A stretch of 5,985 nucleotides of DNA, taken from assembly GCA_023459435.1 (NCBI GenBank), contig JAEWUL010000160.1, positions 1 through 5,985 on the forward strand, in the 5' to 3' direction. Origin of the DNA: Bacteroidota bacterium (lineage in GTDB: Bacteria > Bacteroidota > Bacteroidia > Bacteroidales > WCHB1-69). The translations under genes and the position numbers were made by a program. Each line of letters opens with the position of its first letter. Positions within the stretch are counted from its first letter, which is position 1. The notes below the pieces were generated by a model. That model worked only from the letters and a program-made list of their open reading frames with translations, was not told where the DNA came from and ran no database searches. Of the stretch, positions 1 through 5,985 are shown in pieces.

Positions 1-1116
1 GATCAACCATTCGTGGATTATCCCTTTGCTTTGCAACAAATTCAGGTCAGACAGAAAGCCAAATATAAACTTCCTGAATGGAGCAGCAATATTCAATTGG
101 TTTTTCCACCTGCACTTTCTCTGGAACAATCTTCCTCTGAAATGACTGCAGCTTATAAAAGAAACCTTTTTTCAGGTTCCGTTTTAGTGGATCTTACTGC
201 AGGGTTTGGAGTAGATGGAATTCATTTATCCCAAAAATTTTCTACTACCATTCTCGTAGAAAAACAGAAAGAGTTGTGTGAAGTTTTAGAACATAATATT
301 GAGGCTTTAAAAATACAGAACATCTCAGTGATCCATCAGGATGCTGAAAACTATCTCAAGAATGTAGAATTTCCAGATCCAAAAAACATCACATTCTATC
401 TTGATCCTGCCCGACGTGGGAAACGGGGAGAAAAGCTGTTTGACATCACCGATTGTGAACCCAACATCCTCACAATCAAAGAGCTGCTTTTTCAAAAAGG
501 AAATTGCGTTATCCTTAAACTATCTCCCATGCTCGACTTGAAAAGATTGATCCTCATGATTCCGGAAATCCGGGAGATTCATATTGTAGCTCTTCAGAAT
601 GAGTGCAAAGAAGTGATTGCTGTTTGCAAAAAAGTGATGGAACAATCTGACATTATCATTCACACATCCAATATTAGTATCCAAAAAGAGGAACAGTTTC
701 ATTTTAAGCTAAAAGAAGAAATGGAAGAGATCCCTGTGATTGCATCTCAACTTTCAGGATATCTGTATGAACCCAATAGTGCCATTATGAAATCGGGTGG
801 TTTTAAAACGATTGGAAACAGATACCACCTTCAAAAGGTAGATTACCATACCCATTTGTACATTTCTGACACCTTCATCAGCAACTTTCCTGGAAGATCT
901 TTTCAAATTGATGCTGTTTTTGGAATGAGCAAAAGGGAGTTGAAAGTACATCTTCAAAAAGGAGAAGCTTACAATCTTTCTACCAGAAATTTTCCTATGG
1001 ATACAGAAACCTTGAAAAAAAAGCTTCAGATCAAAGATGGTGGGGAGCGATATTTATTTGCCACTTTGTGGAATCAAAAACATTTATTAATTTTGTGTCA
1101 TAAATGTAAAGAATAG
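1..1116 (+). CDS. PG_1098-family class I SAM-dependent methyltransferase with THUMP-like C-terminus (5' partial)
   Basis: Predicted methyltransferase, probably acting on RNA; the substrate is unknown. The frame is open to the left edge (codons for D-Q-P-F precede the GTG at 13), so the gene most likely begins outside the window and the GTG is internal. Counting from the GTG as residue 1: a conserved-looking QIQVRQKAKYKLPEW segment at 9-23; SAM-binding motif I (VDLTAGFGVDG, 59-69); an acidic motif II residue in LVEKQKEL; and a motif IV-like DPARRG starting at D131. A middle segment (about 248-290, with YLYEPNSAIMKSGG) matches the ferredoxin-like part of the family. The C-terminus (about 295-365, with RNFP and DGGERYLFAT) matches the THUMP-like domain, which suggests nucleic-acid binding. 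It lies 4 nt before the MgtC-family gene. Family assignment is from recalled architecture, without a search. Confidence 0.85.
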   Translation, partial: DQPFVDYPFALQQIQVRQKAKYKLPEWSSNIQLVFPPALSLEQSSSEMTAAYKRNLFSGSVLVDLTAGFGVDGIHLSQKFSTTILVEKQKELCEVLEHNIEALKIQNISVIHQDAENYLKNVEFPDPKNITFYLDPARRGKRGEKLFDITDCEPNILTIKELLFQKGNCVILKLSPMLDLKRLILMIPEIREIHIVALQNECKEVIAVCKKVMEQSDIIIHTSNISIQKEEQFHFKLKEEMEEIPVIASQLSGYLYEPNSAIMKSGGFKTIGNRYHLQKVDYHTHLYISDTFISNFPGRSFQIDAVFGMSKRELKVHLQKGEAYNLSTRNFPMDTETLKKKLQIKDGGERYLFATLWNQKHLLILCHKCKE

Positions 1117-1120
1117 AATA

Positions 1121-1825
1121 ATGAAAGAATTACTACAAAATCTTTTAACCACAGAGGTAACAACTATATCGGCAGCACTCAAGTTAGGGATCAGTTTTTT
1201 ATTAGGTTCTGTAATTGGGATAGAGCGGCAATTTCGCAGACAAAGTGCGGGATTACGAACTTTTGCCATTATTTGTATGGCATCAACAACAGCTACTCTT
1301 TTATCTGTATGGATTCCTCAGTTTTACCCTCAGTTTTCAAATAGTGATCCATCCAGAATTGCGGCGCAACTTCTAACAGGGATCGGGTTTTTAGGTGCCG
1401 GAGCAATCATCCAAAGCAGAGGAAGTGTCCATGGATTAACTACAGCTGCGTGCATTTTACTGGTTGCAATCATCGGAATGAGTGTGGGTGTTGGAATGTA
1501 TATTCCGGCAACTATTCTCACTTTTGCTTCTCTGTTTGTATTAATAATTGTGGAAAGATGGGATAAGTACAGAACAATGTCAGGAGAAACCAAACAGTTG
1601 GCTATTCAGTTTTCCATCTCAAATCCAGATACTGACAGAATAAAAAAAATTCTCCAAAAAAACAATATCTTTGTTTATTACACTACTTTTCAGAAAAACT
1701 ACATCAACAATAGTTCCACCTATTTTTTTAAAATCCAGATTACAACCTTCACCAAAATAGAAGAGATGATGGATGAGATCAAAAAAGACACTAATATTAC
1801 TATTTTATCACTTAATGAAATTTAA
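1121..1825 (+). CDS. MgtC/SapB family membrane protein
   Basis: Inner-membrane protein of the MgtC/SapB family, 234 aa, close to the length of full MgtC proteins. Family motifs are clear: GSVIGIERQFRRQSAGLRTF (residues 29-48), AQLLTGIGFLGAGAII (82-97) and GLTTAA (105-110), followed by a Gly-rich helix (119-127). About four to five hydrophobic segments fill residues 15-143. Residues from about 150 onward are hydrophilic with alternating strands and helices, fitting the small ACT-like C-terminal domain of longer members. The tryptophan that often follows GLTTAA is replaced by a leucine stretch. In Salmonella, MgtC aids survival at low Mg2+ and in macrophages and inhibits the F-type ATP synthase; a role here is only inferred. 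The ATG lies 4 nt after the methyltransferase stop and has no SD sequence. mgsA follows after 7 nt. No Mg2+-responsive leader is visible because there is no room for one upstream. Confidence 0.9.
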   Translation: MKELLQNLLTTEVTTISAALKLGISFLLGSVIGIERQFRRQSAGLRTFAIICMASTTATLLSVWIPQFYPQFSNSDPSRIAAQLLTGIGFLGAGAIIQSRGSVHGLTTAACILLVAIIGMSVGVGMYIPATILTFASLFVLIIVERWDKYRTMSGETKQLAIQFSISNPDTDRIKKILQKNNIFVYYTTFQKNYINNSSTYFFKIQITTFTKIEEMMDEIKKDTNITILSLNEI

Positions 1826-1832
1826 ACAATCA

Positions 1833-2300
1833 ATGAAAAAAACAAAAAAAATTGCTTTAGTAGCACACGACAATTGCAAAAAAGACTTAGTAGAATGGGC
1901 AGAATGGAACTGGGAGATTCTGATCAAACAGAAACTTGTATGCACTGGTACTACAGGAACCCTGATTGAGAAAGCGTTAAAGCAAAAAATTGAAGAGAAT
2001 GGATCACATAAAACTCTAAATATCAACAAACTAAAATCAGGCCCTTTAGGAGGAGATCAACAATTAGGCGCGATGATCAGTGAAGGAGATATTGACATCC
2101 TGATCTTCTTCTGGGATCCGATGATGCCCCAACCCCACGATGTGGATGTGAAAGCATTATTACGTATTTCAACGCTTTACAATATTGTAACAGCGTGTTC
2201 CAGATCCACTGCCGACTTCATAGTATCTTCCAACTTAATGCGGGAAGAGTACGATCCACAAGAGCCTGATTTCAAGAGTTATGTAAACAGAAAACTTTGA
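1833..2300 (+). CDS. mgsA: Methylglyoxal synthase
   Basis: Cytosolic enzyme that converts dihydroxyacetone phosphate to methylglyoxal and phosphate, a bypass that frees phosphate when sugar phosphates accumulate. With the start at 1833 the protein is 155 aa (E. coli about 152). The N-terminus is KKIALVAHDN with H12 equivalent to E. coli H19. The phosphate-binding and catalytic stretch is SGPLGGDQQLGAMISEG with D75 (E. coli D71), then FFWDP with D95 (D91) and PHDVDVKALLR with H102 and D105 (H98, D101). The GTTG motif at 39-42 is present. Relative to E. coli there are about 11 extra residues between GTTG and SGP, which I believe is common in Bacteroidota homologues. An in-frame ATG at 1815 would overlap the MgtC-family gene by 11 nt and add six residues. 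The 1833 start fits the family N-terminus better. No SD is visible for either start. Confidence 0.95.
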   Translation: MKKTKKIALVAHDNCKKDLVEWAEWNWEILIKQKLVCTGTTGTLIEKALKQKIEENGSHKTLNINKLKSGPLGGDQQLGAMISEGDIDILIFFWDPMMPQPHDVDVKALLRISTLYNIVTACSRSTADFIVSSNLMREEYDPQEPDFKSYVNRKL

Positions 2301-2308
2301 AATAGAAA

Positions 2309-2331
2309 ATAATCTAAAATCAAAAGATTAT
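2309..2331. terminator. Possible weak bidirectional terminator hairpin between convergent operons
   Basis: A perfect 7-bp inverted repeat (ATAATCT at 2309-2315, AGATTAT at 2325-2331) encloses a 9-nt loop in the 27-nt gap between mgsA and the stop codon of the ATPase K gene. It sits where two convergent transcripts should end. The stem is nearly all A/T and no proper U tract follows on either strand, so it may be inactive. The right arm includes the K stop codon. Confidence 0.3.
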
Positions 2332-2795
2332 CCTTTTGGAATGGCTCCTAATCCGAATACCATTGCAAGAAGCGCAACGGTTTCGATGATCCCCATTGCT
2401 GCAATATACATACCTGCACCCTGTTTGCTATCTACTGCCAGATTAGAACAAGCTGCAGCACCCACTTTCCCTTGCATAATTGCGGAAACGGCCATTGCCA
2501 GACCAACGAAAAGGCCTAACACCATTTGATTGAAATAACTATCAGGATTCAGGTTGGCGCCAATCATAGCGTTCATAAAGATCATCCCATAGATAATCTG
2601 ACTTAACGGCATCCCAACCATAGCAAGAGCTAAAGGGGGTAATTTTTTCTTTTCTTTGATTGATTGTTTCCAGAGCCCCATTGCCCCAGAAGCAGCAATT
2701 CCTGTACCAATGGCAGAGCCAACACCGGCAATACCTAATGCAATGGCATGTTCGCCAAAACCTTGCACTACTGTTAATAAAAAGGTTGATGTCAT
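2328..2795 (-). CDS. V/A-type ATP synthase subunit K (membrane rotor ring, c-type)
   Basis: Ring-forming proteolipid of a V/A-type rotary ATPase, 155 aa, made of two fused helical hairpins (four membrane helices at about 15-40, 54-79, 88-115 and 126-150). The second hairpin carries the ion-binding carboxylate E138 (IIETVALL), while the equivalent place in the first hairpin is Q66. The residues that ligate Na+ in the E. hirae NtpK ring (T64, Q65, Y68, Q110, E139) align by motif with S65, Q66, Y69, Q108 and E138 here, so Na+ coupling is plausible. QGKVGAAA (108-115) is typical of the family. It is the last gene of the operon, 12 nt after subunit I. Unlike the genes before it, its ATG is preceded by an A/T-rich stretch without an SD. 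It converges on mgsA. Confidence 0.95.
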   Translation of the reverse strand: MTSTFLLTVVQGFGEHAIALGIAGVGSAIGTGIAASGAMGLWKQSIKEKKKLPPLALAMVGMPLSQIIYGMIFMNAMIGANLNPDSYFNQMVLGLFVGLAMAVSAIMQGKVGAAACSNLAVDSKQGAGMYIAAMGIIETVALLAMVFGLGAIPKG

Positions 2796-2807
2796 GTTTT
2801 AGAAATT

Positions 2808-4655
2808 TTATTTTGTACTATTTTTATTTGTTTTTTTATTGATTTTAAATGGGTTGTATTCATTACCAGAAAATTCAACACCGGCATGTCCCGCATATTC
2901 GAGCATATTTAGTCGTACTCCATGTACAATAACTGCCATAGCAGCAAGTACCATATTGAGACCATGCCCCAGTATAAGAACCAAAACGGCCCCAACACCT
3001 GCAAGAACGGTAGTGATCCCCTCCCCTATTGCCATTTCATTAAAGCTGGAGACCATCAGAACTGTGGATAATCCCACAGCATATAGTCTGATATATGAAA
3101 TCACATCCGAAAAGCCGCTGATCATACTCAATGGCAGATTAGCCAAAGATGAGAAGATCCCTTTAAAGAATCTGGGGCCCGGATTTGAAAACAGTGCTAC
3201 CAATAATGTACCGCCAATGAAACACCATAACATTAGATTTGGGTTTGGCTCTTTAAGAATCATCTGAAGCACAAGCAGGTAGAGACCCCAAACGATTGCT
3301 ACCCAACCTATCTGAGCGAGCGCTTTGACGGAGTTGAGATATTTAAAAGCGGTTTGGAGATGACCAATTGACAAATGGATGGCTCCCAGAGTAAAGACAA
3401 ACTTTTGAAGGAAAATAGAATCCCCTCCATAAGTAGCAATTTTTTGCACTATAAACTGAGTCAGGAAGGGGATCTCAGCAATCTGTTGAGATCCAAAATA
3501 GGTACCTGTAATAATTCCCCAGAACATAACTGAAGCTGAAAGGGTATAAAACAAGGAGATCTCAATTTGAGGTTTGAACCCTTTTTTACGATGAACGAAA
3601 AGGGTTAAGAGAAAGAAAATAAATCCATAGCCCGCATCACCAACGAGAATACCTGTAAAAAAAGTAAAGAAAATCATAAAGATCTGAGACACATCGATCT
3701 CTCGATAACCAGGTACCAAACCCATAAAGTTCATTACCGGTTTGATCCAGGATACCCATTTGGTATTTCGGATCAGTGTAGGAACTTCATCGAGTTCCTC
3801 CTGTTCAGGATCCTGAATCAGATAGCCCCAATGTTCTTGATCCGCAGTTGAAATAAAGGAGGGAATCAACTCTTTAGGAATGTACCCTTTCCAATACCTG
3901 ACCTTACTATCCAGATCCAATCCACTGAATTGTACGGTTTGAATTGCGTGTTTGTTCAGCAGGATTTCATACTCTGTTTTATAGTGATCCAGTTGAAGTG
4001 AAGCGTGTTCCATTTTCATTAAAAGCTCCTTGCGATTAGCTGTACTTTGATCGATCAATTGAGGGATCTGATCAGGGTCATACTCGGGGAAAGACACTTC
4101 ATCGTATGGGAGTTTCTCGTTCGGATCATAAGAAAACAGGATCACCTGATATTGTTGTTCCACTTTACCGACAATAATAATATTACTTTGACAAGAAACT
4201 TTTTTGTATTGCTCTTCTTTGAGAAGATAAAGGGTAAAATAAATCCCTTTATCTTTAAGTAAAAGAATCTCATTATGTGAAACATTACCCCACAAATGAA
4301 ACCATTGTTTGGCATGTTCAAGGGTTTTAAGCGTATCATTTTCCTGAAGAATCTGATCGTTGATTTGCAACACCTGATCAATAGAAAGGGGTTGAAAATC
4401 TGGATTAGATTCGTTAGGGCTAAAAGAATGAGTCCTATTTTGATTTTGAAGAGGGATCGTTAGATCAAGATTTGAAAGTATTGATATTCCATCTTCCAGT
4501 TTCTTCATTTGAGTATTCAGGAGATGAATAGATTCATCTTCGGCAGGTTGATAAGGAGAAATATGGAGCATTCCAAGGTCTCCCAAATTTTGAAGTTGCG
4601 TCTTCAGGTCAGCTTCTGACATGAAAAGTGTGATTTTTTTCATTGGAACTATCAT
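2808..4655 (-). CDS. V/A-type ATP synthase subunit I (stator, a-subunit homologue)
   Basis: Membrane stator subunit, 615 aa, homologous to the eukaryotic V-ATPase a subunit. Residues 1 to about 318 are a hydrophilic, helical cytosolic arm that would contact the peripheral stalks. The C-terminal half has about seven or eight membrane segments starting near 324 and includes the family motif GDAGYG (339-344). The essential channel arginine is R523 in SYIRLYAVGLS, corresponding by motif to yeast Vph1 R735. A second arginine, R581, lies in VHGVRLNMLEYAGH, in the place of Vph1 R799. The family ending NPF at 594-596 is followed by a short Lys/Asn-rich tail. Start choice: the ATG at 4655 overlaps the subunit D stop (ATGA) and is preceded by a near-ideal SD. 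M5 at 4643 is the alternative and gives the more usual MKKITL N-terminus. Confidence 0.95.
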   Translation of the reverse strand: MIVPMKKITLFMSEADLKTQLQNLGDLGMLHISPYQPAEDESIHLLNTQMKKLEDGISILSNLDLTIPLQNQNRTHSFSPNESNPDFQPLSIDQVLQINDQILQENDTLKTLEHAKQWFHLWGNVSHNEILLLKDKGIYFTLYLLKEEQYKKVSCQSNIIIVGKVEQQYQVILFSYDPNEKLPYDEVSFPEYDPDQIPQLIDQSTANRKELLMKMEHASLQLDHYKTEYEILLNKHAIQTVQFSGLDLDSKVRYWKGYIPKELIPSFISTADQEHWGYLIQDPEQEELDEVPTLIRNTKWVSWIKPVMNFMGLVPGYREIDVSQIFMIFFTFFTGILVGDAGYGFIFFLLTLFVHRKKGFKPQIEISLFYTLSASVMFWGIITGTYFGSQQIAEIPFLTQFIVQKIATYGGDSIFLQKFVFTLGAIHLSIGHLQTAFKYLNSVKALAQIGWVAIVWGLYLLVLQMILKEPNPNLMLWCFIGGTLLVALFSNPGPRFFKGIFSSLANLPLSMISGFSDVISYIRLYAVGLSTVLMVSSFNEMAIGEGITTVLAGVGAVLVLILGHGLNMVLAAMAVIVHGVRLNMLEYAGHAGVEFSGNEYNPFKINKKTNKNSTK

Positions 4656-5260
4656 GGTTGCACCTCCTCTATTAATTTTGTTTTCACCACTTTAGCAGTA
4701 GCAATCATCAAACGTTCGTCATCCTGAAGTTTTTGACTTATCTTGCGAATTGCTGTTTTGGCCATAGGTATCCTTCTGTTTTCGAAAAGTTTAATTCTGG
4801 CGCGTACTTCGAGGAGTTCCTCTTCAAGGAGTTCAATCTGGAGCAACAATACTTTAATTTCAGCAAGAAGTTGCAGTTGATCTTTCATCAATTCTATAGC
4901 ATCATCCACCCAGAGTGGAGTATCTTCACTAATAGGCGCCACATCAAAATCCACTTTTTCAAATTGATAGACCCTTACTCCAGCCACATCAACCGGTTTA
5001 GTTATGATCTCTTTCACTGAGATATAAGAAGTGATATCGACCCAACTATCGCTTAGTATAGCGATCCATGGAGAAGCATGGTTTCTATTCATTTCAATCG
5101 CTTCTTTGATGCTCTCGATACGTTCTGCAATGGTGTTGATGGTCCCCATCAAAGATTTTTCCATAGCTTCAAAAAGGGGGAGCATCCGTTGAGAAACTTT
5201 CAGAATCTTTTTTTGTTTAGCTCTTTCGGTTTTGGTATATTTAATTTTCAGTACAGCCAT
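4652..5260 (-). CDS. V/A-type ATP synthase subunit D (central rotor shaft)
   Basis: Central stalk subunit, 202 aa, the usual size for the family, which transmits rotation between the catalytic head and the K ring. The N-terminal helix (about 1-60, starting MAVLKIKYTKTERAKQKK) and C-terminal helix (about 120-200, rich in Leu/Glu/Lys heptads) would form the antiparallel coiled coil of the shaft. Between them lies the short globular part, with VDVAGVRVYQFEKV and a TPLWVDDAIE segment typical of bacterial D subunits. It starts 4 nt after the DUF2764 stop, with AAGGAG 10 nt ahead of the ATG. Its stop overlaps the subunit I start by 4 nt, implying translational coupling. No subunit F gene, the usual partner of D, follows or precedes it here; chlamydial and spirochaetal operons of this type also lack a recognisable one. 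Confidence 0.93.
   Translation of the reverse strand: MAVLKIKYTKTERAKQKKILKVSQRMLPLFEAMEKSLMGTINTIAERIESIKEAIEMNRNHASPWIAILSDSWVDITSYISVKEIITKPVDVAGVRVYQFEKVDFDVAPISEDTPLWVDDAIELMKDQLQLLAEIKVLLLQIELLEEELLEVRARIKLFENRRIPMAKTAIRKISQKLQDDERLMIATAKVVKTKLIEEVQP
4661..4668 (-). promoter_or_regulatory. Near-ideal Shine-Dalgarno site for subunit I
   Basis: AGGAGGTG is fully complementary to the canonical 16S 3' end (CACCUCCU). Its GGAGG core is 7 nt before the ATG at 4655. It is formed by the subunit D codons for E-E-V and decides the 4655 start over the internal ATG at 4643. Confidence 0.75.
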
Positions 5261-5264
5261 AACT

Positions 5265-5768
5265 TTAGATCTCCTTTTCTTTTTTGGGTGGATTTACAAC
5301 AACTTCAAGGATCTCAAGACCTTTGGAAGGATTAAAAGAATAGAGTCTGTGCAGAATTTGAAGTTTCAATTTATACACAAAAACCACTTTTAGGGAGAAA
5401 GGATCGGTCATGTCCAGATCTGAAAGAAGATCCCATTGCCATTTCATAATTGTTTTTTCCCTTTCGAGAGGATTTTGATCCAGCATATTTTTTGGGAGTG
5501 ATAACAAAGTGGGTGTTCTATCGTTTTTTCTAGCCTCTCTCAAGTTATTCATCTCCCATTTCAGTGCTTCCATATAAGGGAAAAACTCCTTCAAAGCAGA
5601 AAATTTTTCTGGATCAAACAATTGAAGATCAATCTTATGCAATGTTTCAAAATCTTTATTTGAGAGTTGTTCTTTAGCATCGAGATAAAACTGATCAAAC
5701 GACAACGGAGGAGGTTGACCGAAAGACAAAGAGGGTAAGCTGGTAATCAGATAAATAAGGTTAGACAT
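5265..5768 (-). CDS. DUF2764 family protein, V-ATPase operon-associated (short form)
   Basis: Protein of 167 aa matching the DUF2764 family, which is found in bacterial V/A-type ATPase operons. The recognisable part is the N-terminus: LIYLITSLPSLSFG (4-17), then a PPP triplet (19-21) and LSFDQFYLDAKEQL (22-35). The rest is mostly amphipathic helix, with a WEMNNLREARKND segment and a second helical block around 105-150. There is no signal peptide or membrane helix, so it should be cytosolic. Its biochemical role is not established. From position it may be an assembly or stalk component standing in for the missing C-type subunit, but that is inference. Several relatives I recall (Bacteroides, Chlamydia) are about 260-280 aa, so this is a compact form. 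The ATG lies 2 nt after the previous stop and has a GGAGG SD with a 7-nt spacer. Confidence 0.75.
   Translation of the reverse strand: MSNLIYLITSLPSLSFGQPPPLSFDQFYLDAKEQLSNKDFETLHKIDLQLFDPEKFSALKEFFPYMEALKWEMNNLREARKNDRTPTLLSLPKNMLDQNPLEREKTIMKWQWDLLSDLDMTDPFSLKVVFVYKLKLQILHRLYSFNPSKGLEILEVVVNPPKKEKEI
5271..5276 (-). promoter_or_regulatory. Shine-Dalgarno site for subunit D
   Basis: AAGGAG with a 10-nt spacer to the ATG at 5260, lying within the final Lys/Glu codons of the DUF2764 gene. It supports the chosen D start. Confidence 0.6.
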
Positions 5769-5770
5769 GG

Positions 5771-5985
5771 TTAATCCTCCACACTATTGGTTATACGATT
5801 TACCAAATCTTTATTCAGCAATGAGAACAGAGCATCCTGAATATCTGAAGAAGTAATCACAAATTGGATCTCTTTGTTTTGATCTGAAGTAACTACAATT
5901 TTCGCATCACTTTTATCAAGAGGTTTCAATTGTACAGATTCTGAGAAAGAATTATGGACGAGAAAAGATTCCATTTTAGGAAGTA
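5771..5985 (-). CDS. Probable V/A-type ATP synthase subunit E, C-terminal end (partial)
   Basis: The 3' end of a gene that runs off the right edge; 71 codons plus a partial one are visible. The frame stays open upstream of the ATG at 5974 (codons for L-P-K), and that ATG has no SD although the next three starts do, so it is probably internal. The visible part has strands (AKIVVTSD, KEIQFVIT) followed by a terminal helix (SSDIQDALFSLLNKDLVNRI). This pattern resembles the C-terminal domain of subunit E, the peripheral stalk protein that binds the catalytic head. Position supports this, because E precedes DUF2764 in the Chlamydia/spirochaete/Bacteroides operon type. The match is by shape and context rather than a strong motif. 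It does not look like the end of subunit A or B. Confidence 0.5.
   Translation of the reverse strand, partial: LPKMESFLVHNSFSESVQLKPLDKSDAKIVVTSDQNKEIQFVITSSDIQDALFSLLNKDLVNRITNSVED
5776..5780 (-). promoter_or_regulatory. Shine-Dalgarno site for DUF2764 gene
   Basis: GGAGG with a 7-nt spacer to the ATG at 5768. It is embedded in the last codons of the preceding gene (V-E-D-stop), so ribosomes ending there can restart 2 nt later. Confidence 0.7.

Noticed and set aside
1330..1593. 87-aa open frame on the - strand
   Set aside because: Antisense to the conserved MgtC-family core, with no recognisable family or start signal.
1773..1832. Upstream extension of mgsA (starts at 1773 or 1815)
   Set aside because: The added residues have no counterpart in MgsA and the 1773 start overlaps the MgtC-family gene by 53 nt; the ATG at 1833 gives the family N-terminus.
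2301..2327. Small RNA or promoter in the convergent gap
   Set aside because: Only 27 nt of A-rich sequence with a weak A/T stem; no -7/-33 promoter pattern or strong fold.
2839..3267. 142-aa open frame on the + strand
   Set aside because: It lies fully antisense to the conserved membrane half of subunit I and its composition (Thr/Pro/Ile-rich) looks like a shadow of that gene.
5078..5335. 85-aa open frame on the + strand
   Set aside because: Antisense across the DUF2764/subunit D junction; Phe-rich shadow translation of Lys/Glu-rich codons.
5771..5974. A complete 67-aa gene starting at 5974
   Set aside because: The frame stays open to the window edge and the ATG lacks the SD seen before the next three genes, so it is treated as the end of a longer gene.

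Overview
The window looks like a core-genome segment from an AT-rich member of the Bacteroidota. The best taxonomic marker is the first gene, which has the architecture of the PG_1098 family (methyltransferase, ferredoxin-like and THUMP-like parts), a family I know mainly from that phylum. The lack of Shine-Dalgarno (SD) sequences before the + strand genes fits. The assignment is inferred from family recognition, not from a search.

Layout: two tightly packed gene blocks converge at about 2300-2330. On the + strand (1-2300) lie a 5'-truncated PG_1098-like SAM-dependent methyltransferase, an MgtC/SapB-family membrane protein and methylglyoxal synthase (mgsA), separated by 4 and 7 nt and so probably one transcript. 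On the - strand (5985 down to 2328) lies the promoter-distal part of a V/A-type ATPase operon. In transcription order it holds the 3' end of a probable subunit E gene, a short DUF2764-family protein, subunit D (rotor shaft), subunit I (stator and ion half-channels) and subunit K (membrane rotor ring). Gaps are 2 nt, 4 nt, a 4-nt ATGA overlap and 12 nt. Its promoter lies beyond the right edge.

The ATPase genes would build one rotary machine. E is a peripheral stalk, D is the central shaft, and I and K form the ion path. The K subunit keeps residues equivalent to the Na+-binding site of the Enterococcus hirae ring, which suggests Na+ coupling. The catalytic A and B subunits, which in the Chlamydia/spirochaete/Bacteroides-type operon normally lie between DUF2764 and D, are not there.

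Other points of note are strong SD sequences before DUF2764, D and I in an otherwise SD-poor window, and about threefold over-representation of GATC. No intergenic gap exceeds 27 nt. I see no RNA gene, mobile element, CRISPR array or broken gene. I found no clear new defence or mobile system; the unusual points concern the ATPase operon.
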